A DNA stretch of 64,000 nt. Source: Aphanomyces cochlioides. Its lineage: Eukaryota; Oomycota; Saprolegniomycetes; Saprolegniales; Verrucalvaceae. The DNA lies in contig JAHQRK010000002.1 in NCBI GenBank assembly GCA_019828595.1, positions 930,001 to 994,000 on the forward strand, in the 5' to 3' direction. Each line of letters starts with the position of its first letter. Within the stretch, counting starts at the first letter, position 1. Shown piece by piece: positions 29,918 through 39,901 of this stretch. Position numbers and translations under genes: made by a program. The notes beneath the pieces were generated by a model. The model worked only from the letters and a program-made list of their open reading frames with translations, had not been told where the DNA came from and made no database searches.

Positions 29918-32520
29918 GCTTGTTCTGTGTCGAAAGTGAACAATTGGGTCGTTTGCAATGTTGTGTCAAAATTGATTGCCATGGATTTCGGGTCAAAAGA
30001 CATACATTCTAGGTGGAAACCCAGGAATGTATGGGTTTTGACGTGGGATGACCACGACAAGTTCAACAACTCGGACGACAAGACTGTTCGGTGGAAGGTG
30101 TTTCAAATCCACCATGGTCGATAGTGTGTGTAGTCTTGACAGGAAGAAATCAGTCGACGCGGCGGCTAGAATAGACGGCCGGAGCGAGGGTTGGCGACTT
30201 GGGCGGCGACACCTACACAATGATGGACAAAGAAGGAGACGGTATTAACAGTTCCCTCATGGCTGGTCGGTATGATGGCCTTTGAAGACGGCGGTGCTTT
30301 TCTACTCGCAAGACAATTGCCAAAGGGTTTCTGTCTCTGTCTCATTGAATTAGTGCTGCTAGTTCAGACCAACGCACCACCATGTCATGCCACCCAACTC
30401 CAACTGTCGGTTGCAAGAGCTTTAATTCATTGACACAATCCTCTCGCACGACCGTGGATAAGACGTGGTAGTTCAACAAATTGGCAGGTGACGAATGGTG
30501 TTCCTGCTTCATCTATTGCTCGAATGGAGTCAGGTGATCCAAAGGGATAACGCGAAGTTTATCGAAGGATTGCAAAGCCAAAGCACGATATGCAAAAACG
30601 CATTCGTTGAGCAGTTGCGAAAGCAAGGGACTCAAGCGATATGTCGTTGTTGCAATAGATTGTCAAGTTGTATTCGTTATTGCCGTCATTGCTTGTGTTG
30701 TTAGCATTGCTTTCTGTCTGAAATGCGGCAACCACCACGAAACAGCGATGAAATCGTGCAGCAAGGATCACAGGAAAACTTGGGACAAGATGAATACAGA
30801 CGAATATTGCCACGTAAAACCACAATATCACTTGCATTCGCCGTTTGGTTCAACTTAAAACGACATTCCGTTGAGTTGAAAATTGCCAGGTCGATAACAA
30901 TGGCGACCAAATTGGACAGCAACCCTCGAAGCCAACTTGGAAGTGGCTCATTTCGTTTCGTAGGTTACTCGAGATGTTGACGATTCGCGATTGCAAAAGA
31001 CACGCATCATGGGGAACCAGATGCACCTGAGTTTATCCTCCTCACAAGTCTTGACATACCGAATTGTTGCATGCAACTAGCAGATATCAAATCGATCCAA
31101 TGCAGTGATATCTACGACTGCAGCAGTAGATTCGCCTTCCTCTCTCGGTTTCAATACTGGTGGTAATGCGATTTGCAATCGATTGTCGTTCCTTTGATAT
31201 CAACGTCTTGTCGATCAAAGATACACTCACCCTTGTCAGGGTAGACAACGCCAATTTTACCACCATTGCCAATAAAGTGTTTAGGACGTTCTCATTGAAC
31301 GTGTCTGCCATCGAGGGCACTTTCCTAAAATCAAGGGACTTGGATGACAGCAAGTCTAATGTTGACACGGTTCAAGGACCGGTCTCATCAGGTCGGGACT
31401 GGCTCAACATTCACTCTACTAACACTATATTCAAATGCTGAGGTCACAGTATTTTCATGTCAATTTGGGATCATGAAATATTGTGCACATGATGTTTTGT
31501 GGATGCGGACACGGAACAATTTGCGAAGTTGTCGACCCCACGCTACTCACATACCGGTAGTGCCAAGTCAAACAGTATTGACTGGTGCACGCTTCATCAA
31601 AACCGAGCAACAAAATCATCTTGACGGCAGAAGCCAGTAGAGCACTGGGCCTGTTGATGTTGCCATTGTTAGACGGACAGGGAATTCCAACATTTGCTGT
31701 CTCTTTGGTTCGGTCTGCAGCAAGTCCTTTGGCGACCTCCATCTGAAATGTATGGCATAGAGGGCGGCACCTCCAGTGTTGGAGGGCTCTCCACCAGAAG
31801 ATGAAGGCGAGATGCTTAAAGTTGTGTCAGTTTGTCTCGATATTCGCGCGGCTGACCAAAGAGTGCCAGTAATCTCTCTGCCTCGACAAGAAAGGCTCTG
31901 GATGTATTCTATTCATAAAATTGAAGGCATTTACAGTACGTTCAAACCTCTTGCAACGTATCTTTACCCCGCCACGGCAGCGAGCTCGGTGTTGAGCCTC
32001 TGTACATAGTGCATCTGCCAATCAAGGAAATGTGATCGCAATTATCTTGGTGTTGACTTTGCTCGTTCCATCCCAAGGCATGGAGTCGCCAGGGGCTCGA
32101 ATTCATTTCAGGCATTTCTTTCGGGGCCGACCTGTTCAGCAAATAATTTTAGCAGTGCTCGCAATTCCGCCATCTCATCGTTTCATGCACAACGCGCGCT
32201 TGTCATCAAGCCAAGAGGGGCGCAACTATGGCATGTTGTACAACACGATTTTGAGTTTTTGCTCAACAAGGTAATGCTGTTAGTACAACACGTTGTGCAA
32301 CAGGAACATTACATACGGAGAAGTGTATTATGTAAGGTACACCAGAGCTTCATGCATCTAAATGTAAGGGCCACAGTCTAGAACTCAGCCATGGCTGCTG
32401 CAGCAGCAATTTTGGACAATAATTGAGAAAAAGAGTCAAGATCGTCTTCGTCAAAAACGTCTTCGCTATTGTCAAGAAAGTCGCCTTCCTCTTTTGATTC
32501 TTCATGCATTGACATATCTA
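29918..32520. other. 2.6-kb intergenic region, no gene recognised
   Basis: Numerous short frames overlap on both strands (for example around 30495-30980 and 31087-31441), but none extends beyond about 100 codons or shows a known domain. It may contain decayed genes or repeats. Near the right end (32234-32305) several GTTGTACAAC and GTTGTGCAAC palindromes occur, echoed at 33160-33230. Confidence 0.35.
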
Positions 32521-32524
32521 CTGA

Positions 32525-33145
32525 ATATTTATAGCATGCTGTTCTCTTAATCTAGAAGGCTTTGGATATTTATAAGAAGCTGTTCTCTTAATCTACCGTA
32601 TTTCCCGTAAGGTTGTCACCACGAATGATTTTCGAAAATGGTGACAAGTCCAAAGGAAATCAGATAGCAAAACGAGGTACATTTGATTGGGTAAAAATTA
32701 GACTTATCTACCAATCATATTATTATCAAGAACACCTCGCAGTCGTATGTCGACTTTACGAGTGGCTGACTCCAGTTTGGGAGAATGAAAACCTTCAACG
32801 CTCATTTGGGTCCAGGTTTGCCGACTGCAACGCATGAACACGATAAATTTATGCCCTGGTATCTAATTGAGCCATTGCATTTCTTCCAATAAGATCTGAC
32901 TGGTGACAACTCAAGGGGAACTCCGAAAAATTTCATCAGAATGTATTATAAATGTATACTATAAATTTGTAAATATCATTTAAATAAATATATCAGTGGT
33001 GACAACTCAATGGGAAAAAATAGTGGTGACAACCTTACAGGAAATACGGTATAATAGAAGGCTGTGAATATTTTATAACATGCTGTTCTTTTAATCTAGA
33101 AGGCTTTGAATATTTATAACAAGCTGTTCTTGATTTATAACAAAA
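32525..33145. repeat. ~41-bp AT-rich tandem repeat split by a MITE
   Basis: Units of the form TCTAGAAGGCTTTG-ATATTTATA-AAGCTGTTCTCTTAA occur about twice on the left (32525-32595) and about twice on the right (33050-33140) of the MITE at 32596-33049. The unit is cut at its TCTAGAAGG junction, so the array existed before the MITE arrived. Confidence 0.65.
32596..33049. mobile_element. TA-flanked MITE with ~26-bp TIRs
   Basis: The ends CCGTATTTCCCGTAAGG (32596) and its reverse-complement counterpart ending at 33049 match over about 26 bp with one mismatch, continuing into TTGTCACCAC. TA flanks both sides (32594-32595 and 33050-33051). The 454-bp interior has no transposase but repeats GGTGACAACTCAA-GGG two times near the right end, giving a subterminal repeat. 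The form is that of a Tc1/mariner-type non-autonomous element. Confidence 0.8.
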
Positions 33146-34149
33146 CGTTACACAATTTTAGTACAACAGACCCGTTGTGCTACAACGATTGCACAACGTT
33201 TTGCACAACGAACCAGATTGTACAACCTGCCTTAGGCGCAACTCTTATTTCAAGATGAATTTGGGACAGTATGTAACACATTGTGAACTGTAATGGTTCC
33301 GAAAATGACAACCGACTCCTCAAACTACTGACAAAATACGCAATGGCCTTCAAGGCCAGGACATTCTCTTTGACGACGCGTCTCTCGTCTACGCCTGTAA
33401 TAAAGACAAGCGCTCAACCCGTTGCTGGCTTTAGATGATTCATTTCACATGACCTATTTGAAAAGGCAGTTCGATCAAACATTGGCGTTCTTGTCACACA
33501 GGAGGGGGGCGATGTGCCGATGTCTCTACTAGGTCAGCAAGAGTGTGCTGCGTTGTCCTGCGTTGTCTCCTCTTCTGGGTAATATACGACGAAAGCCACC
33601 GTAAACCAGTTCAAGAAAGAGCCGCATTCGAACTGACTTCGTTCTGTTGGGAGTTCACGCCCCTTGATCTGGGTTAGGGCTACACTCGCCTTTTGTCACC
33701 TGGACTGTAATTCTGCGGGAACTGGGTAAAAGTCAAGTAGAATGCTGAATAGTCAATTAGAATGCTGAATAACGCAAATTGAGTAAATTTAAGTACGATT
33801 TGGGGTGGTACACCGCACTTCAGAGGGAAAACAGATTGACAAAGTCACCCTTGCGACAACAGCAGTGGTGGTACTTACGAAAACAGTCAGTTTTCAACTT
33901 CAATCAGGCCAGAAATTCCCTTGTCAAGTACATTTTGTGACCTGCCGAGCATAGACCAGCCACATTCCGTCGTCGTGGTCAAATAGTGTGAATACAATTC
34001 TATTTTGGTCGTCCGTTTTTTGACGACAACAACTCTGGCAGCGTAGTTCATGCTTTTGATAACAGTGCTTTCACACTACGATCGACAAACACTTCGTTGA
34101 GCCAACAAACTCGGAAAATTTGACACACATTAGCAATCGCTGTTATTTA
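33146..34149. other. Intergenic, no gene recognised
   Basis: No recognisable coding sequence. A short direct repeat (AATTAGAATGCTGAATA-like, about 33735-33775) is present. The stretch joins the MITE-bearing repeat block to the SET-domain remnants. Confidence 0.3.
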
Positions 34150-34295
34150 CCCAATTGTTGTATGCCATGGCTTGTCGTCATTTCAAGATTCCACATCATC
34201 AGAGGCAGCAATTTACTTTGCACTACAAAGACGACACCAGGATATTCCTTGTTTATGTGGAATTTGTGATGAATTCTGCTTAGATCAACCGCCTG
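34150..34295 (+). pseudogene. Relic of a SET-domain C-terminus (inverted second copy)
   Basis: In three successive frames the plus strand encodes PNC...LVVISRFHIIRGSN, then FTLHYKDD, then DIPCLCGICDEF. These pieces line up in order with the end of the SET remnant on the minus strand at 34499-34681 (PNC...LVVVARFDLQRGS, LTLHYMDDE, NIPCLRGICDG). The frame changes mark it as dead. The two remnants lie tail to tail. Confidence 0.55.
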
Positions 34296-34498
34296 ATGCA
34301 TGCCCTTGAATAAATTGGTTGAGTATATTAGTCCACATTTGCAGGCTGAAGTAGGCGGAAGCATTCTATTATGGTCGTCCACATTTTGAAGCTGGCGATA
34401 CAGCATGCAAACAAAATTCTTGGATTTATCGATGAAATTTACATACCTCTACAGCAAGGTCTAAGCAGGGTCTAGCGACTCAAATACATTATTCAAAG

Positions 34499-35108
34499 CT
34501 AAACATCGGATAGTGGAGCTAAATACGAGCCATCACAGATCCCACGTAAACAGGGAATATTCCATTCGTCGTCCATGTAGTGCAATGTCAAAATGCTGCC
34601 TCTTTGGAGGTCAAATCTCGCTACGACGACCAGGCGTGGCGCCTTATCGACGTACCACGTTTCAAAGCGACAATTGGGCAAACAAGATTGATAAAGCGTG
34701 CAAAGTCTTTTGCGTCAACATAGAGATTGTCGTCGCCCTGGCTGATACGAGCCATGTACCAAGACAAGCGTCCTTTGTTCGTTTTTTCCGGCGGAGGAAC
34801 TCATCTTTTGTTATCAGCTGGCCGACGTACTCAATGATCTTGGTGTTCTTGGGAACGTCTTCATCAAGCCGTAGTCCAAATCCAAATTTTCGATCTTTGA
34901 CAACTGACGTTTGTGGGAAGCGTCTTCTCTGAATGACATTGTTTTTACAATACTTTCCAGCACTACATCGCTCCGAGGCACACTCGTGGTAGCTCTGAAC
35001 GTTTGTGCATGTTTGATAATCAACACAGGGAGATCGACGATTGCATCTGTAACAGCGGTCGTTGTGGATCCCGCTGTTCAATTTCGAGCTACTTCCAAAA
35101 CGTGCCAT
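34499..35108 (-). pseudogene. AWS/SET-domain histone methyltransferase-like gene, frameshifted
   Basis: From ATG 35108 the frame encodes a Cys-rich AWS-like pre-SET region (CVDYQTCTNVQSYHECASER, then CSAGKYCKNN) and the start of a SET domain (FGFGLRLDEDVPKNTKIIEY, then VGQLITKDEF). The SET core continues in a second frame (ISQGDDNLYVDAKDFARFIN) and its end in a third (PNCRFETWYVDKAP to LTLHYMDDEWNIPC). The usual NHSC motif before PNC is broken by a small deletion near 34690. AWS-SET proteins methylate histone H3K36; this copy cannot make a whole domain as it stands unless unrecognised introns are removed. The upstream minus-strand frames (35323-36385) may be part of the same gene or element. 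Confidence 0.6.
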
Positions 35109-35322
35109 TCTTGCCGGGCGCAGCCGTCTAGTTGCCCCCTTTAATGGTAGACATACATCGATGTGTTCATATAGAACACTGTAATCGCCTACGTCTGCTG
35201 AGGATTCTGAGATGGTAGGAGAACTTTTAGTCCGCTTTTCATGGGGACTATCAATAATTTCAACGACTTCTTATTGACCAACAGACTTGTTCTTGATATG
35301 TTCATTGTCGAGATTGGTAAGA

Positions 35323-35847
35323 TTATTGGCAGCTTTTATTGTTGAAGGGTACCGCTTGGACAACGGATGGATCATTGATTTGTACAGCACAACAATGCAG
35401 GTCACACACCGAGTCACCACCACCAGATTGATTACAAGCGCGCCTTTTCAAAGGAGTAGTCTTCAGCTTACCGACTGAACTTTGAACTCGCTCGTCCTTT
35501 CCCGTGGCAAAAACATCAAGCACTTGTCGTTCAAGATCGCTGTCCTGCCAATCACAGTGGAATTGCGATTGGTCGTTGTTAGTCCACGCGCTTTCGACGA
35601 TGTTGTTTTGATCGTCAATGGAAATATCTGTTGAAGGGGGGCACTTGGCAGGCTGTTTATCCATTGTATCGTTAGCCCGAGCAGCAGAGCGATGTGTTAA
35701 ACGATGGCCACATGTAGCACACACTCCAGGCACATCACAACCAGGCGCTTCCACAAAAGATTTCAACGGCTGGATGACAGTGTCTTCAACTGAGCTGTGG
35801 GCTTGGTTATCGTCTTCAGATACCGCAATGTCAATGGTATGTTCCAT
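35323..35847 (-). CDS. Hypothetical protein in the MULE/SET block
   Basis: An open frame of 174 codons (MEHTIDIAVSEDDNQ...). It contains a CATCGH-type pair and two other Cys pairs but no domain I recognise. It lies between the putative DNA-binding frame upstream and the SET remnant downstream on the same strand, so it may be an exon or fragment of one larger gene. Confidence 0.35.
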   Translation of the reverse strand: MEHTIDIAVSEDDNQAHSSVEDTVIQPLKSFVEAPGCDVPGVCATCGHRLTHRSAARANDTMDKQPAKCPPSTDISIDDQNNIVESAWTNNDQSQFHCDWQDSDLERQVLDVFATGKDERVQSSVGKLKTTPLKRRACNQSGGGDSVCDLHCCAVQINDPSVVQAVPFNNKSCQ

Positions 35848-35884
35848 GGAGTTGCTGTTTTGTCAATTGCAGGCGCTATTTGAA

Positions 35885-36385
35885 TCATCTTTGTCGACAT
35901 CCGCTGCGCTTGAAGTTGGGCAATATCTTTCCGAGAAGCGAAGACAAAACTTGCGGAAGCTTCCAGAATTCTGGCCACAGTCGGCGGGCTTCAGCGCGTA
36001 AGTCCGCTTGGTTGATAGGCTTAGGCGCAGTCTGGAGCCAGTCGTAAAGCAGCCCCTTTCTTTCGTCTGTTGGCCTCTTTTTCGTGTATGCACCGCGGAC
36101 TTTTCTCCTCTTGTTATTCAGATGCTTGCGTTCGTCGTCTTCTACTTGTTCGATGCTTTCAGCCTGGGCACACCATTTTGTGAAGGTAGATAATGATGTC
36201 TTGCGCCTCCGGCTAAACAACACTTTCGTCATTCCTTCTTCTTTTTGCGCTTCCTTCCATGCTTCAAGCAGTTCTTTTTTGGCGCTGTAGGAGAGTTGTT
36301 CAGGATTCTGACGGATCATGCGGTGGGGCAATTGACTGGTGACAATTGATTTGTACTGTCCGTATTCTATTTTAGTCTGATGCAT
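35885..36385 (-). CDS. Putative DNA-binding protein next to the MULE
   Basis: An open frame of 166 codons from ATG 36385. Two helical regions recall transposon-type helix-turn-helix domains: about residues 32-70 (SYSAKKELLEAWKEAQ ... TFTKWCAQ) and 110-160 (RKGLLYDWLQTAPKPINQAD ... LGKILPNFKR, similar to CENP-B/Tc5-like modules). A basic stretch (NNKRRKVRGAYTKKRP) separates them. It is divergent from the MULE transposase across about 230 bp, a layout seen in two-gene transposons. It could also be a host-gene fragment. Confidence 0.4.
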   Translation of the reverse strand: MHQTKIEYGQYKSIVTSQLPHRMIRQNPEQLSYSAKKELLEAWKEAQKEEGMTKVLFSRRRKTSLSTFTKWCAQAESIEQVEDDERKHLNNKRRKVRGAYTKKRPTDERKGLLYDWLQTAPKPINQADLRAEARRLWPEFWKLPQVLSSLLGKILPNFKRSGCRQR

Positions 36386-37970
36386 TTTATTTTGGCCTGT
36401 CGTGTGTGCTTATCATTGGCTGCGTTCCATCAAGCGGTTATACCTAATCCACAACAAGGTTAAACCTTTAATTTGGCGCTTTGGTTTTGTTTTAGGTCGT
36501 CCGCATTACATTTAGATACGAAAATTGGCTAGCGATATCCTTTGTGCATCGAGATTCGGTTAAACTCATGAGCTACTACTCGTGTCTCTAAACATGCCAA
36601 TTCATTTTGTTCTGTGCCATGTTTGACTGGGCCGAAGTTGTTGGTCTACGCGCCTTGGACAACTTGGACGATGTAGGCTCAGCTACTCCGCTGGCTGGCG
36701 AGGCTCACAACGTCCCATGTAGTAGCCATGCAGAAGTGGCGATTACGACGTCTGGATTGTTCGAAAGATTTGAAGACGCTGGTCGTGGTGGTGGCGTATT
36801 GTTGGATAGGCGTTTGATAGGTTCCTATCCAAATTACAACGAAGCAAGAGATGTTTTGCGAGCTTCCGTAATACATTCAACTTCATCCAGCAATTGTTCA
36901 ATTTGTCGTGGAGTGCCACGCCACGACATGAAATCAAGGTACCTCATTTGTAAGTGTAAGCCTGGATGCAACAAAGTCAGCCGTCTGTGGCAATGCAAGA
37001 CATGTCACATGTGTGAGGTCCATATATCAGGTGACAGCAGTGCTTGCGACGATCAAAAGGCAGGCCGCATGACAGACCATTCGAGCACAAGCTGACGCAC
37101 TATTTACCCATGGAATGACACCAAGTCAAGCTCACAAAGAGTTATCGAAGACAATAGTTGAGCAAAAGTTGCCAAGCATGAAAAGCTTCCAGAATCGCCA
37201 TCGTTATTTTCGTAAATGCGAAATGCTTGTAAACAGCAAGCCAGAAGTTATGGCTCGCTTGCTTCTAGACCACTACTACAACAATGAAAAGGAAGAATCG
37301 CAGTACGTCTCTTTCGGCTACAGCATTGCTTATGGTCGCCCGTCAATTGGGTATAATGGACCAAACAGCCCTTTTGGAGTTGGTATAACGACCAAGAAAC
37401 TTCTACGTCAAATGCAACGCAGCCCGACGTCATTCATGTTCCACTGGGACTCAACGTACAAGATTAACTCGCTCTCGTTCCCTGTTCTCATATGCGGGAT
37501 TTCAGACAAAGCTCGTCAATTCCATCCCGTGGCATTTTATGTTCTTGGTCGAGAAGCGGAGCCCGACTACTCATGGGCGATCAGAGAATTGATGACAATT
37601 TACGCTGTCGTTGTCGGCGAGCCTTTGAGAATATCGTATGTGATGTCCGATGCGGCAAGAGCTCCTGCCTGGGCAATACAACGAAGATCTTGGCGTTGAG
37701 AAGACACTAATGTGTTTCTATCACTGCATGGCAAACGTCCACAAGTTCCTCTCTGGTGCGTCAATTGCAGCGAAGTCTTTGGCGTTTCGACATATTTACA
37801 ATATGCACTACAGTCGTAGCGAAGACGAAATGCAATAGAGAGTTTTCGCAGCTCGTTTTATGAAGTCTAATTATACTATAAAGCATAATATAATACAAAT
37901 CTGTAATCCGCTGAAAAACCGATTTCGCACTTAAAAACAAGCCTTTGGATATTATTATAGTATAATATCA

Positions 37971-39032
37971 ATGGTTGAGAGGTTTTGTTTCAAATTTCAT
38001 TTTGAGTTGATAGCCATGGATTCTCGCTTGCTGGTTCTCGCTCTAGAGGATGGAGACGATGAAGCAATGCTATTGCTCCTTGATCGGTCCCTCAGAGAAC
38101 GTCTCATGATACCGGATGAAAGATTCTGTATGGACTCGATTTGCGATCAGACGTGCCTTGCTTTGTTTAGATTTTCTAAGCAAGGAATTACGCGCATGCT
38201 TTTGTCAATGAGGTTGCCTGATGTACTAGTTACCAGCGACAGAGACAAAATATGCACTTATGAGGCGCTTTTGATTGTTCTACGACGTTTGAGCTATCCT
38301 AATCGATGGATTGATACGGCGATGATGTTTGGTCGTAGTATTCCTTCACTTTGCATAGTGTTTAATCATGCCGTCAACATCCTCTATGATAAATATCGTT
38401 CTAAGATTGAATTCGATAGTGCTTGTCTCTCTATGCTTGCTCATGAATCTAAACTTGCCATCTCTCGCAAGACCAAAATCGAGACCGATTGTGTCGCCTT
38501 CGTCGACGGCACAGTTCGCCCAATAGCCCGTCCTGTGTACTTCCAACAAGCCTACAATGGTCATAAACGTGTGCAAAGCCTCACGATTGCTCACGGCCTT
38601 ATCATCAGTATGTTTGGGCCTATCGAAGGGCGTCGACATGACGTTGCCCTTCTCCGCGAAAGTAACCTGGGCTCACACTGGCGTGCTGCTGTTCCCGAAG
38701 GCCACTACATCTACGGTGATCCTGCCTACCCCTTGCGCCCATGGCTCCTCAGTCCCTATAAGGCAGCAAAGTTAACTGCCAAGCAAGCTCTCTACAACTC
38801 CAGAATGAGCTCTGTACGAGTCTCAGTAGAATGGTGCTTTGGCGACGTTCTCCGCTTTTGGGCCTTCCTTGACTACAGAAAGAATCTCAAAGTCTTTCTC
38901 TCTCCAGTGGCCAAGCTATACTTGACTGGAGTGCTTCTGACGAACTGCTTGACATGCGAGCGGGGCGGCAATCCAACAAGCCTCTTCTTTGGAGTCGATC
39001 CTCCTGAGCTTGAAGAGTATTTGGCGCTTTGA
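37971..39032 (+). CDS. PIF/Harbinger DDE transposase, intact
   Basis: An intronless 353-aa protein from ATG 37971 (a second in-frame ATG lies at 38016). The catalytic domain of the DDE_Tnp_4 type is complete: D in AFVDGTVRPIARP, D in YIYGDPAYPLRPWLLSPY and E in VRVSVEWCFGDVLRFW, plus the typical YNGHKRVQSLTIAHGLI and FGPIEGRRHDVALLRES segments. These enzymes excise and insert the element with a 3-bp duplication and normally need a Myb-like partner, which is encoded downstream on the other strand. There are no stops or frameshifts, in contrast to the surrounding MULE. Confidence 0.9.
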   Translation: MVERFCFKFHFELIAMDSRLLVLALEDGDDEAMLLLLDRSLRERLMIPDERFCMDSICDQTCLALFRFSKQGITRMLLSMRLPDVLVTSDRDKICTYEALLIVLRRLSYPNRWIDTAMMFGRSIPSLCIVFNHAVNILYDKYRSKIEFDSACLSMLAHESKLAISRKTKIETDCVAFVDGTVRPIARPVYFQQAYNGHKRVQSLTIAHGLIISMFGPIEGRRHDVALLRESNLGSHWRAAVPEGHYIYGDPAYPLRPWLLSPYKAAKLTAKQALYNSRMSSVRVSVEWCFGDVLRFWAFLDYRKNLKVFLSPVAKLYLTGVLLTNCLTCERGGNPTSLFFGVDPPELEEYLAL

Positions 39033-39265
39033 TGCAAAACTTGTTTAAAAATACATTTCGTTTTTCGTCAAATTATATCATTTTGTTCATAATTTAGCTT
39101 ATCTAAATCTGTCATCGTTGTGTATAAAATATCTCGTTTAATAATCCTATACATTTCAATTTATTGAAGAACTATTTTGGTAATCTATTTTGTTCTTGTT
39201 TAAACTAAACTATTTTGAAAAATATTTTTATTATCGCTTTGATAACTGCGCCAACAGCGCTGACA

Positions 39266-39901
39266 TCAGCGCCATGCTTTGCTGCTGGATTTCGAGCTGC
39301 TTCTCTTGTATGCTGATTTGTCTCTCCTCGATACCGAGTTTGCGTCTCTTGGTTGCTTCGAGGTACGTGTGGATGCAAAATTTTTTGTCATCCGTCTTCT
39401 TTTGAATCGGCTTGACTGATTCAAGAGCTGCGTCTCGGATCGCTTTGCCGCCTTCTCTGTCCGCTTCCTCTTTTTTTTTGTCTTGTTCGCCTTCTCCTCT
39501 TTGAGCGCGGCCGCCTCCTCGACCAAACTATGGTACTCCGTGAGGAGCTGGACCTTCTCGTCGTTTTCTTCATCAACACCTAGAAATATTAGCATGACGT
39601 AACAAATAAGAGTACCTGAAGCCTTTTTCGACTGTCGCTCGTCATCGATTAACTTCTGGTAGATGAGTCGAAGCCTTACTTGACAGCTGTGAGTCGTTAC
39701 CGCCATGCCATTGAGCTGCAAACGCTGCGCAATGTTCTTCGAACAGTCGCGCATGGGGCTTTCTCTGTTCGAGAACAAGCCGTCATCGCCCAGTACTTCG
39801 CGCAAGAGGAGAAGGTCGTGCTCATCCTTGAAATTGAACCTTGTCTTCCTTGATTTGGAGTCTTCGGCTGCGTCATTCGGTCCTTCGCATTCGCTTGCCA
39901 T
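39266..39901 (-). CDS. Harbinger Myb/SANT-like partner protein
   Basis: From ATG 39901 (MASECEGPNDAAEDS) the frame runs 211 codons. An N-terminal trihelix/Myb-like segment (about 18-75: FNFKDEHDLLLLREVL ... NIAQRLQLNGM ... VRLRLIYQKLIDD) is followed by a long basic, Lys/Arg-rich coiled-coil tail (EEKANKTKKKRKRTEKAAKR). A 36-nt intron-like segment with GT, a GCTAAT branch-like site and CTAG ends (39590-39625) lies in the middle; its length is a multiple of three without stops, so it may or may not be spliced. In Harbinger elements this partner binds the ends and carries the transposase into the nucleus. Confidence 0.7.
   Translation of the reverse strand: MASECEGPNDAAEDSKSRKTRFNFKDEHDLLLLREVLGDDGLFSNRESPMRDCSKNIAQRLQLNGMAVTTHSCQVRLRLIYQKLIDDERQSKKASGTLICYVMLIFLGVDEENDEKVQLLTEYHSLVEEAAALKEEKANKTKKKRKRTEKAAKRSETQLLNQSSRFKRRRMTKNFASTRTSKQPRDANSVSRRDKSAYKRSSSKSSSKAWR

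Noticed and set aside
30495..31441. Several 70-95-codon frames as small genes
   Set aside because: Frames overlap on both strands with no start or splice pattern and no similarity that I recognise; they look like chance.
34143..34406. 87-codon minus-strand frame as a gene
   Set aside because: It overlaps the plus-strand SET relic, has no domain and shows no link to flanking exons.
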